A stretch of 64,000 nt of DNA from Gammaproteobacteria bacterium HGW-Gammaproteobacteria-2 (GCA_002840015.1 PGZE01000003.1:57758-121757); one strand, 5' to 3'; numbered from the stretch's first letter, positions 10,158-22,841 are shown. Numbers and translations are program-made. The notes: generated by a model not told the origin, from the sequence alone.

Positions 10158-10334
10158 CGAACACGAAACGCATGCATTATCCGGTCGTTCGATTGTTTGG
10201 AGAAATCGGATTCGACCAGATTTTCGCGTGAGACACGATGACATGCGCCCGGCGCGCGATGGCATGGGCGCCGGCCACGATACGCAATAGTCTCGGTGGT
10301 AACCTTGCAGCCAGGTTTTCGAGGAGACAATCCA

Positions 10335-11804
10335 TTGCTGTCCGAGGTTGAGCAGGTCCGCCTGCGGTTGTCGCAGAACACCGATGCGAACAAGAAGTCG
10401 CAGCTCGGTCAGTTCCTGACGCCTGCCGCAACGGCGGCTTTCATGGCCAGTCTTTTCCCACCTGCCGATGGGCACTGCCGCCTGCTCGATGCCGGTGCGG
10501 GGATCGGTTCGCTCGCCGCAGCGTTTCTGGAACGATGGCGTTCGGGGGTGCTTCGCTTTGAGGGCGTCGAGCTTGATGCTTTCGAGATCGATGATTCGCT
10601 GCACAGCCAACTGGCGCACACACTGGCGCGCTATCGGGGCGACGATTTTTCCGCAACGTTGCATGGCGACGACTTCATCCACGCCGCGACCGAGGCAATT
10701 ACCGGTGGGCTGTTCGCCACATCACTCCCGCAATACAGCCACATCATTCTCAATCCGCCGTACAAGAAAATTGGCAACGATTCCCCGCACCGTCTGGCAC
10801 TGCGTCGTGTCGGCATCGAGACGGTAAATCTGTATTCGGCCTTCGTGGCGTTGGCGGTAGCGCAGGCAGCACCCGCCGGGCAGATCGTCGCGATCATCCC
10901 GCGCAGTTTCTGCAACGGGCCGTACTATCGACCGTTTCGCGAGTTCATGCTTGCACGCGCTGCCATCCGCCACATGCACCTGTTCGAGTCGCGCAGCAAG
11001 GCATTCAAGGACGATGCGGTCCTTCAGGAAAACATCATCATTCGCCTTGAGCGTGGTGGCGAACAGGGGCCGGTAACGGTGTCGACTTCCACCGACGACA
11101 CATTCGCTGATCTTGCCAGCCATGAACACCCGTTTGCGCGAATCGTGTTCGCTGATGATCCCGAGCGATTTATTCATGTCCCCACCGCGCCGGAAGCACA
11201 CGTCGTTGAGCCGTTCCCGGCGGTGCGATATGCGCTGGCCGAGCTTGGTGTTGAGGTTTCGACAGGACCCGTTGTGGACTTTCGACTCAAGGAGCACCTG
11301 CGCGCCATGCCAGGGCCCGGCACTGTGCCCTTGCTCTATCCCGGCCATTTCGCCACCAGCGGCAGCACCTGGCCGATCGACGGAATGAAGAAGCCCAACG
11401 CCATCCAGCGCAATTCCGACACCGAAAAGTGGCTCTACCCAAACGGTTTTTATTGCGTGGTACGAAGGTTTTCCTCGAAAGAGGAATCGCGCCGGATTGT
11501 GGCGAGTCTGGTTGATCCCGGTGCATTCGATAATGCGCCGGCACTCGGATTCGAGAACCATCTGAACGTTTTTCACGCGGGCCGACGCGGCTTGCCGCCG
11601 GCATTGGCGCATGGATTGGCCGTTTTCTTGAGCACGACTGCGGTAGACGAGGCATTCCGTCGCTTCAGCGGCCACACCCAGGTCAACGCAACCGACTTGC
11701 GACGCATGAAATACCCCAGCCGTGAGGTGCTGACTCAACTTGGCGAATGGGCGATGCAGCAAGGCTCTCTCACGCAGGGCATGGAAACGTGTCAAGGACT
11801 TTGA
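10335..11804 (+). CDS. PstI/BsuBI-type N6-adenine DNA methyltransferase (orphan)
   Basis: A class gamma amino-methyltransferase of 489 residues. Near the start is QLGQFLTP (motif X-like), then the SAM-binding motif I LLDAGAGIGS and the catalytic motif IV NPPY at residues 140-143; the C-terminal half holds the target recognition region. Length and layout match M.PstI and M.BsuBI, which modify CTGCAG, but the target here is unknown. The TTG at 10335 is favoured because GAGGAG lies 8 bases upstream; a GTG at 10296 would add 13 residues. No intact restriction enzyme is present: 11856-12068 encodes what looks like a fragment of one. It interrupts the moeA-moeB pair and was probably acquired as a unit. 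Confidence 0.88.
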   Translation: MLSEVEQVRLRLSQNTDANKKSQLGQFLTPAATAAFMASLFPPADGHCRLLDAGAGIGSLAAAFLERWRSGVLRFEGVELDAFEIDDSLHSQLAHTLARYRGDDFSATLHGDDFIHAATEAITGGLFATSLPQYSHIILNPPYKKIGNDSPHRLALRRVGIETVNLYSAFVALAVAQAAPAGQIVAIIPRSFCNGPYYRPFREFMLARAAIRHMHLFESRSKAFKDDAVLQENIIIRLERGGEQGPVTVSTSTDDTFADLASHEHPFARIVFADDPERFIHVPTAPEAHVVEPFPAVRYALAELGVEVSTGPVVDFRLKEHLRAMPGPGTVPLLYPGHFATSGSTWPIDGMKKPNAIQRNSDTEKWLYPNGFYCVVRRFSSKEESRRIVASLVDPGAFDNAPALGFENHLNVFHAGRRGLPPALAHGLAVFLSTTAVDEAFRRFSGHTQVNATDLRRMKYPSREVLTQLGEWAMQQGSLTQGMETCQGL

Positions 11805-11855
11805 GATCGTGAATTGAAAATTCATGTGTGGGTCGCTCTGTGTGAGTGCGTGTAG

Positions 11856-12068
11856 CTGACGACGCTGGGGTTGATACTTCGATATCCTGAATCCGTTTTC
11901 GCTGAAGACGTTGCCGTTGCTCGCGCACGGCCGGTCGATGGCAAACGGGACGCCGAGCTTGCCCGCCCATTTGCCGAATCGACAGCAGGATTGGTGTTTG
12001 TTACTGCTTTTCCAAACAGGGCGATCCATCGGGCTTCGCAACCACAAGGCTTCGGCGATCAGCGATAA
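11856..12068 (+). pseudogene. Relic of a BsuBI/PstI-type restriction endonuclease
   Basis: The frame from 11856 to the stop at 12066-12068 reads ...PVDGKRDAELARPFAE followed by STAGLVFVTAFPNRA. From memory, this matches the C-terminal part of BsuBI/PstI restriction enzymes, where a similar PVDGKR...FA.STAGLV.VTAFPNRA stretch precedes a WETEVW motif. Here the homology stops after PNRA, the WETEVW part is missing, and an in-frame TAG at 11853 closes the frame upstream. The N-terminal two thirds are gone. It lies straight after the matching methyltransferase, the usual place for the nuclease gene. Confidence 0.6.
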
Positions 12069-12077
12069 TCCAGAATC

Positions 12078-13217
12078 ATGAGCACAACCGAGATTTTTCC
12101 GTCCGAGATCGACCCGCCCGAGGCGCTGCGGCGCGTGGGCGATGGCGCGCTGTTGATCGATATCCGCGAGCAGCACGAACGCGCATTGGGCATGGCCGAG
12201 GCGGCGCTTGGCATTGCCCGCGCGGAGCTCGAGGCCGAGCCCGGGCGCTGGTTGCCTGATCCCGAGGCACCGGTGATGCTGATCTGTGCGCGTGGCAGCC
12301 GTTCGCGTGCGGCGTGTGCCAATCTGCGCGCGCGCGGCTATGCGCGGGTGTGTTCGGTGGCCGGAGGTACCGAGGCATGGCTGGCGCTGGGCCTGCCGAT
12401 GACGGCAGCGGATAGCGACGCCGGTTTCTATCAGCGTTACGCACGGCATTTGTCGGTCCCGGAGATCGGTGTCGCCGGGCAGCGCCGCCTGCAGCGCGCG
12501 CGGGTGCTGCTGGTGGGCGCTGGTGGCCTGGGTTCACCGGCGGGCTATTATCTGGCAGCAGCCGGTGTCGGCCATATCAGCGTAATCGATGACGACCAGG
12601 TGGAGCGCAGCAATCTGCAGCGCCAGATTCTGCATACCGATGCCCGTATCGGGGTGGCGAAAACCGCGTCGGCACAGATCGCACTCGCCGCCTTGAACCC
12701 GGACATCGACATCGTGGCCGTGCCGCAACGGCTGGATCGCGACAACGTCGATGCGCTGGTCAGCGCGGCCGATGTGGTGGTCGATGGCGCCGACAATTTT
12801 GCCGCGCGCTATCTGCTGTCCGATGCCTGCGTCAAACACGGCAAGCCGCTGGTGTACGGCGCGGTGCATCGCTTTGAAGGCCAGGCCAGTGTGTTCGATG
12901 CCGGGCGTCAGCGCGGCACGGCGCCGTGTTATCGCTGCCTGTTCCCCGAGCCGCCACCGGCGCAGTTCGCGCCCAATTGCGCTGAAGCCGGAGTGCTGGG
13001 GGTAGTGCCCGGCGTGATCGGCATGATCCAGGCGACCGAGGCGATCAAGCTGCTGCTCGATATCGGTGAATCATTGAGTGGCCGCCTGCTGCAGTTCGAT
13101 GCGCTGACGATGCGCTTTCGTGAGACTCGACTGAAGCCAGACCCCGACTGCACGGTATGCGCGCCGGGCCGGGCGTTTCCGGGTTACATCGATTACCAGG
13201 CGTTTTGCAGCGGTTGA
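12078..13217 (+). CDS. moeB: Molybdopterin-synthase adenylyltransferase MoeB with N-terminal rhodanese domain
   Basis: A 379-residue fusion. Residues 1 to about 115 form a rhodanese domain with catalytic cysteine in LICARGSRSR; the rest is a ThiF/MoeB E1-like domain with nucleotide-binding GAGGLGS near residue 148. Zinc-binding cysteine pairs appear as CYRC and CTVC. MoeB adenylates the C-terminus of a ubiquitin-like sulfur carrier; the rhodanese part could deliver sulfur as a persulfide. The usual order in such fusions is E1 first, rhodanese last; here the rhodanese is first. The neighbouring mobA and moeA favour the molybdenum role over thiamine. Confidence 0.88.
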   Translation: MSTTEIFPSEIDPPEALRRVGDGALLIDIREQHERALGMAEAALGIARAELEAEPGRWLPDPEAPVMLICARGSRSRAACANLRARGYARVCSVAGGTEAWLALGLPMTAADSDAGFYQRYARHLSVPEIGVAGQRRLQRARVLLVGAGGLGSPAGYYLAAAGVGHISVIDDDQVERSNLQRQILHTDARIGVAKTASAQIALAALNPDIDIVAVPQRLDRDNVDALVSAADVVVDGADNFAARYLLSDACVKHGKPLVYGAVHRFEGQASVFDAGRQRGTAPCYRCLFPEPPPAQFAPNCAEAGVLGVVPGVIGMIQATEAIKLLLDIGESLSGRLLQFDALTMRFRETRLKPDPDCTVCAPGRAFPGYIDYQAFCSG

Positions 13218-13223
13218 TGGGCT

Positions 13224-13571
13224 TCATGCCTCGGATTTTTCGGCGCAGGCGATGCACAGTGTGGTGGTAGGGTCGACGTCGAGCCGGCGCGGGTTGATCG
13301 CTTCATCGCAATGGCTGCATAAGCCGTAATCGCCACTCTCGATGCGCGCCAAAGCGGCGTCGATTTTGCGCAGTGACAGGGCGCGGCGTTGTTGTACCGC
13401 CATCGCCATCGCCTGGCCCTGCATCGCGTCCATGCGCGAGAGCCGCCCAACACTGGTTTGATCCAGTTCAACCGGCTTGGCGGCATCGCGGGCGGTGGCT
13501 TCGGTTGCACTCAGTTCGCTTTTGAGTGCCAACAGGTGCTGGCGGAAATGGTCGTGTGGTGCAGGGGACAT
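13224..13571 (-). CDS. DksA/TraR family C4 zinc-finger protein
   Basis: A 115-residue protein. An N-terminal coiled-coil region (FRQHLLALKSELSATEATAR) leads to a four-cysteine zinc finger, CSHC with CIAC, near the C-terminus, and the RIESGDYGLC context typical of DksA/TraR proteins that bind in the RNA polymerase secondary channel. It is shorter than DksA (about 150 residues), so a paralogue is more likely. The ATG at 13571 is chosen because GAGGAG lies 7 bases upstream on the minus strand. It is the third gene of a minus-strand set with the Mth938-like gene and yhbY. Confidence 0.85.
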   Translation of the reverse strand: MSPAPHDHFRQHLLALKSELSATEATARDAAKPVELDQTSVGRLSRMDAMQGQAMAMAVQQRRALSLRKIDAALARIESGDYGLCSHCDEAINPRRLDVDPTTTLCIACAEKSEA

Positions 13572-13582
13572 ATTGCTGCTCC

Positions 13583-13954
13583 TCAACCCACCACGAACCC
13601 GGCCACCACGCGTCGGTGCTCGCTCGCAAGCAGGTTGAAGGTGCGCGCCGCGGCGGCGTTGTCCATAAACTCGATGCCGATGCCGCGGGTGAGGGCGGCG
13701 GCATGCACGGCTGGCGCCGGGAAGCGCAGTTGCGCGCCGGTGCCGAGCACGATCAGTTCCGGTTGCAACGCAAGCAGTGGCTCCAGATCGCCGGCTTGCA
13801 ACGGCACGTCTTCCGATACGGCCCAGGTTTCGATCAACTGGCTTGGGCTGAGGATGAAGCTGCTACCGAGTACTCGCTCGTTGAGCAGAACCCCGTCGTG
13901 CGAGACCCCGCGCAGCACATAGCGCAATTCCAGTGGCTCGTGGGCAATCTGCAC
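13583..13954 (-). CDS. Mth938-like domain protein
   Basis: A 123-residue protein with the Mth938/NDUFAF3-like fold pattern: the conserved LIVLGTGAQLRFP segment and the C-terminal TFNLLASEHRRVVAGF. Its biochemical role in bacteria is unsettled; eukaryotic relatives assist complex I assembly. It starts with GTG at 13954, a few bases after the yhbY stop, and ends 11 bases before the DksA-like start, so the three genes are probably one operon. Confidence 0.8.
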   Translation of the reverse strand: MQIAHEPLELRYVLRGVSHDGVLLNERVLGSSFILSPSQLIETWAVSEDVPLQAGDLEPLLALQPELIVLGTGAQLRFPAPAVHAAALTRGIGIEFMDNAAAARTFNLLASEHRRVVAGFVVG

Positions 13955-13959
13955 GGCAC

Positions 13960-14265
13960 TCAGCGCTTGGGCAGCACGATCTGCGGATTCTCGGGATGCC
14001 GGCGATAGAGCAGGGCGGTGTTGCCAATGCGTTGCACCAGGGTAGCATCGCAGCCCGCCAGCAACTCGGCAATCCAGGCATCGCGCAGGTCGCGATCACC
14101 GGCGGACACCTTTACCTTCAGCAATTCGTGATGATTCAGGGTTTCAGTCAACTCGGTTAGCAACGCCGGGGTAATGCCTTTGGCACCCACCATGATGACC
14201 GGTTTGAGCGGGTGGCCGAGGCTGCGCAGGTAACGCGCCTGAGCGGAAGGAAGCGGTTTGTCCAT
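13960..14265 (-). CDS. yhbY: RNA-binding protein YhbY (CRS1-YhbY domain)
   Basis: A 101-residue protein with the CRS1/YhbY (CRM) fold: LRSLGHPLKPVIMVGAKGIT, where the GxxG RNA-binding loop is GAKG, followed by HHELLKVKV and the terminal VQRIGNTALLYR. YhbY associates with pre-50S ribosomal particles. The ATG at 14265 matches the family start; the frame continues upstream to 14337 with no family support. It is divergent from rlmE, the same arrangement as in E. coli. Confidence 0.92.
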   Translation of the reverse strand: MDKPLPSAQARYLRSLGHPLKPVIMVGAKGITPALLTELTETLNHHELLKVKVSAGDRDLRDAWIAELLAGCDATLVQRIGNTALLYRRHPENPQIVLPKR

Positions 14266-14364
14266 GATGACGTATCGATCTGCGAGGGGTGGGGCACTGC
14301 GGCATTGCCGCCAGTGAACAGGACGAAAGGGTATCATGAGAGCCTTATAACCCGATAATTAGTC

Positions 14365-14982
14365 ATGGCGCGTAGCAAGAGCAGCCAGCGCTGGCTGCGA
14401 GAACATTTCAATGATCCCTATGTCAAACGCGCGCAGGCCGAGGGCATGCGCTCGCGCGCCGCATTCAAGCTCGAAGAACTGCTCGACCGTGACGTGCTGA
14501 TCAAGCCGGGCATGGTAATCGTCGACCTTGGAGCGGCCCCGGGTGGTTGGGCGCAAGTTGCACGTCGTGAACTGGGGCACAGTGGCCGAGTGGTGGCGTT
14601 GGATATTCTGGAGATGCCACTGATTGCCGGAGTCGAGTTTCTTCACGGCGACTTCAGGCAGCCCGAGGCATTGTCACGGTTCGAGGCGCTGCTGGCTGGC
14701 GACCGGGTAGACCTTGTGCTATCGGATATGGCCCCCAATATGAGCGGTATGGCTGCGGTGGATGTGCCGCGGGCAATGTACCTGGCCGAGTTGGCACGTG
14801 ATTTTGCGCAAGCGCATTTGCGTGAAGGTGGGGTGTTTCTGACAAAGCTGTTCATGGGCTCGGGCTTTGACGTCTATGTTGCGGATCTGCGCAAACGCTA
14901 TCGCAAGGTGGTTGTACGCAAACCCAAGGCATCACGTAATCGCTCACCCGAGGTGTACGCGCTGGCCACTGGCAAGCATTGA
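14365..14982 (+). CDS. rlmE: 23S rRNA (uridine-2'-O-) methyltransferase RlmE (FtsJ)
   Basis: A 205-residue protein, standard length. The SAM site reads VDLGAAPGGWAQVA, the second acidic motif is LSDMAPNMSG, and the catalytic tetrad residues fall in RAAFKLEEL, the SDMAP aspartate, LTKLFMG and RSPEVYALA. RlmE methylates U2552 of 23S rRNA and is heat-shock controlled in E. coli. It is followed by ftsH after 46 bases, the classic pair. Confidence 0.97.
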   Translation: MARSKSSQRWLREHFNDPYVKRAQAEGMRSRAAFKLEELLDRDVLIKPGMVIVDLGAAPGGWAQVARRELGHSGRVVALDILEMPLIAGVEFLHGDFRQPEALSRFEALLAGDRVDLVLSDMAPNMSGMAAVDVPRAMYLAELARDFAQAHLREGGVFLTKLFMGSGFDVYVADLRKRYRKVVVRKPKASRNRSPEVYALATGKH

Positions 14983-15028
14983 TTTATATTACGGGTGCGG
15001 TTGAATCCGGCCCACGAGGACGTTGTCG

Positions 15029-16939
<1,911 letters not shown>

Positions 16940-17031
16940 GCGGCGAATTCATCGCTTGTTGAATCGCGTTGCGACATGCCAAGATGCACACTTATCTTTG
17001 CACTGAAGCCCGTTGTCAGGAGATCAACATT

Positions 17032-17508
17032 TTGCGAAAGGGAATTCTCACCGGGCTGCTGATCGCGATTATCGCTAGCGGTTGCGCAACCGTCGATCAA
17101 CGCCATCACACCGGCGAAGCGATAGCTGCCGCCGGCACCACGCCATACGAAGCAATACAACTCGCTGCTGCCGCAGCGCCACGCAGCGTTCCGGGGCCGT
17201 TTCTGGTGCGTATCCAGGCTATCGGGACGGACTCTGGCTACACTTATTTCAATACCGAGCTCGACTATCGTGATCAGCGCAACCTCTCCCTTGCACTCAC
17301 GCCTGCAGCAGTTAGTGCACTGGAGCTGCGCTTGGGTACAGATTTGCGGACGGGCCTGATTGGCAAGCAACTGCTGGTCAACGGCGACGCGCGACGCGTG
17401 CGAATCGTATTCTTAGCCAACGGCCGACCTTCCGGCAAGTACTACTATCAGACACACGTCCATGTAAGCGACGCGAGGCAGATCGTGATCGTGCCGGATT
17501 CTGATTAG
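17032..17508 (+). CDS. Putative lipoprotein of unknown function
   Basis: A 158-residue lipoprotein precursor. The signal RKGILTGLLIAIIASGC contains the lipobox ASGC with the acylated cysteine at residue 18. The start is probably a TTG at 17032, preceded by AGGAG at 17018-17022; an ATG 63 bases upstream would give a poor signal peptide. The mature part is predicted mostly beta (FLVRIQAIGTDSGYTYFNT, RIVFLANGRPSGKYYYQTH). No family recognised. It stands alone between ftsH and prfB. Confidence 0.65.
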   Translation: MRKGILTGLLIAIIASGCATVDQRHHTGEAIAAAGTTPYEAIQLAAAAAPRSVPGPFLVRIQAIGTDSGYTYFNTELDYRDQRNLSLALTPAAVSALELRLGTDLRTGLIGKQLLVNGDARRVRIVFLANGRPSGKYYYQTHVHVSDARQIVIVPDSD

Positions 17509-17614
17509 GTCGTTGGCTACACCGGATCATCGGACGAACACCGCGCATTGATGCTGCGCCGCATGGTGGTCTGTTATCCTTTGCGGCTTTCCTGCCTGTA
17601 TAGCCATCCATCCC

Positions 17615-18737
17615 ATGCTTGAACTTAATCCGATTCGCCAGCGCATTGCCGACCTGCAGGGTCGGTTGTTGTCGCTGAGGGGGTTTCTTTGACTTCGACA
17701 CCAAGAAAGAGCGTCTGGAAGAAGTTACCCGTGAACTTGAACACCCCGATGTCTGGAACGACCCCGAGCGCGCACAAACGCTGGGGCGTGAGCGTTCTTT
17801 GCTGGAAAAGAACGTACTGACCATCGAACGACTTAACGGTGCGCTGGACGGCTCGACCGAGCTACTGGATCTGGCCGAGTCCGAGCAGGATGCCGACACC
17901 GCCGATGCGGTGTCCGCCGATGTCGAGGCCTTTGCGCGCGAGCTCGATGCGCTGGAGTTCCAGCGCATGTTCTCGGGCAAGATGGATGCCAGCAACGCCT
18001 TCGTCGATATCCAGGCCGGCGCCGGCGGTACCGAGGCGCAGGATTGGGCCGAAATGCTACTGCGCATGTATCTGCGCTGGTGTGAGTCGCGTGGTTGGAA
18101 AACCGAATTGATGGAAGTCAGTGCTGGTGAAGTGGCGGGCATCAAGTCGGCCACATTTCGGGTCGAGGGTGACTACGCCTACGGTTGGTTGAAAACCGAA
18201 ACCGGGGTGCATCGGCTGGTGCGCAAGTCGCCATTCGATTCCGACAATCGCCGGCACACCTCGTTTACCTCGCTATTTGTCAGTCCCGAGGTTGACGACA
18301 ATATCGATATCCAGATCAATCCCGCCGACCTGCGCACCGATGTCTATCGCTCATCGGGTGCCGGCGGCCAGCACGTCAACAAAACCGAGTCGGCGGTACG
18401 CATTACCCACGAACCCTCCGGTATCGTGGTTGCCTGCCAGACCGGACGCAGCCAGCATGCCAACCGCGATACGGCAATGAAGATGTTGGCGGCCAAGCTC
18501 TACGAGATGGAAGTGCGCAAGCGCAACGTCGAGCGCGATGCGGTGGAAGCCACCAAGTCGGATATCGGCTGGGGCAGCCAGATACGCAATTACGTGCTCG
18601 ATCAGTCGCGGATCAAGGATCTGCGTACCGGGATTGAGCGAACCGACACCCAGAAAGTGCTCGATGGCGATCTTGATGAGTTTGTCGAATCGAGCTTGAA
18701 AGCCGGGCTTGAGGTCGGCGCGAAGCGGGTGGGTTGA
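17615..18737 (+). CDS. prfB: Peptide chain release factor 2 (programmed +1 frameshift)
   Basis: Two frames joined by the classic RF2 frameshift: codons 1-25 from ATG 17615 run to an in-frame TGA at 17690-17692, and the +1 frame then reads [12 protein letters not shown] onward to 18737, about 373 residues in all. The GGQ hydrolysis motif is in [13 protein letters not shown], and the RF2-specific SPF tripeptide that reads UGA/UAA stops is in RKSPFDSDN. Release factor 2 ends translation at UGA and UAA and controls its own level through the frameshift. It precedes lysS, as in Xanthomonas and E. coli. Confidence 0.97.
17678..17693 (+). promoter_or_regulatory. prfB programmed +1 frameshift signal
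   Basis: The codons AGG GGG TTT CTT are followed by TGA C. AGGGGG is the internal Shine-Dalgarno-like element, CTT is the slippery codon and TGA followed by C is the weak stop. Low RF2 lets the ribosome pause and slip +1 from CTT T to TTT. This matches the E. coli signal apart from the TAT-to-TTT codon before CTT. Confidence 0.95.
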
Positions 18738-18802
18738 GGTTCTGGCCGCATCCGTCAAACAGAATACGAGCACATGCTCAATCTCCTGAAAAGCTGAGCC
18801 AA

Positions 18803-20274
<1,472 letters not shown>

Positions 20275-20726
20275 TTGCGCTGGTATCCCGGAAAGGTCGA
20301 AGCTTCTGGTCCGCAAAGTTCGTAAAGGAAAGCCTATATCGCGATTTGGCTCTTCGGCGATAGTGTGGGTGCGGAGAAGGCATGTCTCGCCAAGACGCCA
20401 AGAACGCCAAGGAATCAATCGGCATCGAGGTGGAAGCTATCGACAGTTCACAACGACCAACTGCCGATTTCGTCTGCGATCATTCTTTTGCTTACCCTTG
20501 GCGTTCTTGGCGTCTTGGCGAGAGCAAAGGGCTTCTTTGCACCCAGTCGCTGACAAGCCGGCACGGGTTTGCGGTTGCACCCCTCACCGTTATTCCAGCT
20601 TTTGCTGGAATGACGAGACCGCCCATGGTGCGGTTACCGTTCGGCTGCTCTTTTCGCGTTCTTTGCGTCCTTTGCGGATCCAATGCATTGATGTCGCTCT
20701 TGCGCGACAGCCGTCAATGGTTAAGT
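20275..20726. other. Repeat-rich gene-free stretch between lysS and fadD
   Basis: No credible gene in 452 bases. It contains a perfect 28-bp inverted repeat (20385-20523), an outer pair of related CCGCAAAG-type sequences near 20308 and 20670, and a hairpin around 20590-20620 made of TTCCAGC facing GCTGGAA. In Xanthomonas the DSF genes rpfG, rpfC and rpfF lie at this point. Confidence 0.75.
20385..20523. repeat. Inverted-repeat (MITE/REP-like) element
   Basis: Arms 20385-20412 and 20496-20523 are exact reverse complements over 28 bases, with an 83-base centre. Each arm is itself a short tandem of a CGCCAAG(A) unit. Small size, no coding capacity and perfect arms suggest a non-autonomous repetitive element. 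No target duplication was identified. Confidence 0.75.
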
Positions 20727-22306
20727 CTACTTTGCGCTATCGCGCAACTCGCGCCGCAGGATCTTGCCGACGTTCGATTTCGGCAATTCGCTGCGAAACT
20801 CGATATAGCGTGGCTGCTTGTAGCCGGTGAGGTTTTCGCGGCAAAACGCCTTGATCTGTTCGACGCTGAGCGCCGGGTTCTTTTTGACCACGACCACCTT
20901 CACCGCCTCACCGGATTTGTCATCTGGCACCCCGACTGCTGCCACTTCGAGCACCTCGGGCATCTGTGCAATCACGTCTTCAATCTCGTTTGGGTAGACG
21001 TTGAACCCCGAGACCAGAATCATGTCTTTCTTGCGAGGCGCTGCCAATAACCTGCCATCACCTGTGGCCCCTTGATGCACAATTCGCCGACTTCGCCGGT
21101 GGCCAGTATTTCGCCTTCCTCGTTTTTCACGCAGGCATCGGTGGACGAAATGGGCAGGCCGATGGCGCCATTGAAATCAGTCAAACCCATTGGGTTCATG
21201 CAGGCGGCGGGCGAGGTTTCGGTGAGGCCGTAGGCCTCTATCAGGGTGACGCCGGTGACCTTTTTCCAGCGTTCGGCGACGGCACGTTGCACCGCCATAC
21301 CGCCACCGAGACTGAGATGCATCGACGAAAAATCAATCTGATCGAAGCCGGGCGTGTTGAGTAGCCCATTGAACAGGGTGTTGACCCCAGTGATCGCAGT
21401 GAACCGCGTGTTTTGCAACGTCTTCACGAACCCGGCCATGTCGCGTGGGTTGGCGATCAAATGATTGAGACCGCCAAACTTCATGAACACCAGACAATTC
21501 GCGGTCAATGCGAAGATGTGATACAGCGGCAGCGCGGTGATGATCGCCTCTTCGCCGTAGGTGATGTTCCTGCCGAGCCAGGTGCATGACTGTTCCATGT
21601 TCGAGACCAGATTGCGATGGGTCAGCATGGCGCCTTTGGCAACACCCGTAGTGCCGCCGGTGTATTGCAGGAAAGCGATGTCATCCAGGGTGACCGTCAC
21701 TTCCGGGCAAACCTTGCTGGCGCCCAGGGCAAGAGCTTCGCGAAACCCGATGGCTCCTGTGATCGTGAAAGCCGGCACCTGTTTTTTGATATGGCGCAGC
21801 ATGAAGTTGATGATTGCCCCCTTGGGGAACTTCAGCATGTCGCCGACACCAGTGACGACCACTTTCTTTATCGCGGTATCGGCCAATACTTCTGCCACGG
21901 TGTGAGCGAAGTTCTCCAGTACAACAATGGCAGAGGCACCCGAATCCACCAATTGATGTTTCAACTCGCGGGCGGTGTACATGGGATTGGTGTTGACCAC
22001 CGTCATGCCGGCGCGCAGCACACCGAAGATTGCGATGGGGTACTGCAACAGGTTAGGCATCATCAGGGCGACCCGATCGCCCTTTTTGAGTTTGAGATCG
22101 TTGATCAGATAGGAGGCGAATTGACGGCTCAGGCGTTCAATTTCACCGTAAGTGAGTTGCGTGCCAAAGCTGGCAAAACCCGGTCTGTCAGCGTACTTTT
22201 CGCATACCTGATCCAATACCGACAGGATGGATTGATACTGGCTGATGTCGATCTGTTCGGGCACCCCTTTGGGATACGAATCCAACCACGGTTTTTGCAA
22301 ACTCAT
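20727..22306 (-). pseudogene. fadD: Long-chain fatty acid--CoA ligase (RpfB/FadD-like) with internal out-of-frame deletion
   Basis: From the ATG at 22306 (GGAGG upstream) the minus strand encodes an AMP-forming acyl-CoA ligase: the P-loop-like TGGTTGVAKGA and the YGLTETSPA motif are intact. After [11 protein letters not shown] (about 21037) the frame breaks and stops at 21020. Another frame resumes at [21 protein letters not shown] and runs to 20727 with the catalytic lysine region [13 protein letters not shown]. In E. coli FadD about 31 residues separate the blocks, including the essential TGD motif; here only two bases do, so roughly 90 bases are missing. In Xanthomonas the gene at this position is rpfB, which turns over DSF-type fatty acids. 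Confidence 0.88.
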
Positions 22307-22418
22307 GAATACATCCTCCCAGATGTCTGTTGTTCGATCACTTTCGTGCCGGAGGTTCCGTACGTGTGCGTCCGGTTTTACCCCGATTGGAGCACAGGCC
22401 CGACATGGCTGCAAGGCA

Positions 22419-22841
22419 ATGTGTGCATTGCTCCTGTTTTACCTGCTGTTTGTCTCCGGGTGTGCGCATGAAGATGCCGAAGTGGCTCTGCGCAGGCAAG
22501 TGCAGGCCAGCATTGCGGCATTGGCTGAGCATGACCACTCCGCGTTCATGGATACCGTGGCGGACGATTTCGTCGGACCGCAAGGTATGGACCATCATGG
22601 CGCATCGCAGATGGCGCGTTTGTATTTGCTGCGCTTTCGCCAGATTCGCTTGATCGCCGGCCCGCTGGATGTCGCAATGGCTGACCAACGTGCGCGGGTA
22701 TCGTTCACCGCGATGCTCACTGGTGGTCAGAGTGGATGGTTGCCGGATCAGGCGCAAGCCTATCGGGTCGACAGTTCGTGGCGCCTTGTCGGTGAAGACT
22801 GGCATATGATTGCACTGGACTGGCAGCCGGTGGCGCGCTAG
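22419..22841 (+). CDS. Small lipoprotein with NTF2/SnoaL-like domain
   Basis: A 140-residue precursor with a hydrophobic signal ALLLFYLLFVSGC, lipobox VSGC and acylated cysteine at residue 15. The mature part has the NTF2-like pattern: an N-terminal helix QASIAALAEHDHSAFMDTVADDFVG and a closing strand WRLVGEDWHMIALDW. Function unknown; such folds bind small ligands. The start is uncertain: ATG 22419 has a weak ribosome site and the frame is open upstream to ATG 22324, which would overlap the fadD start region. It is divergent from fadD. Confidence 0.6.
   Translation: MCALLLFYLLFVSGCAHEDAEVALRRQVQASIAALAEHDHSAFMDTVADDFVGPQGMDHHGASQMARLYLLRFRQIRLIAGPLDVAMADQRARVSFTAMLTGGQSGWLPDQAQAYRVDSSWRLVGEDWHMIALDWQPVAR

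Noticed and set aside
10722..12449. A 575-residue minus-strand frame across the methyltransferase and the start of moeB
   Set aside because: Antisense artefact spanning two unrelated plus-strand genes.
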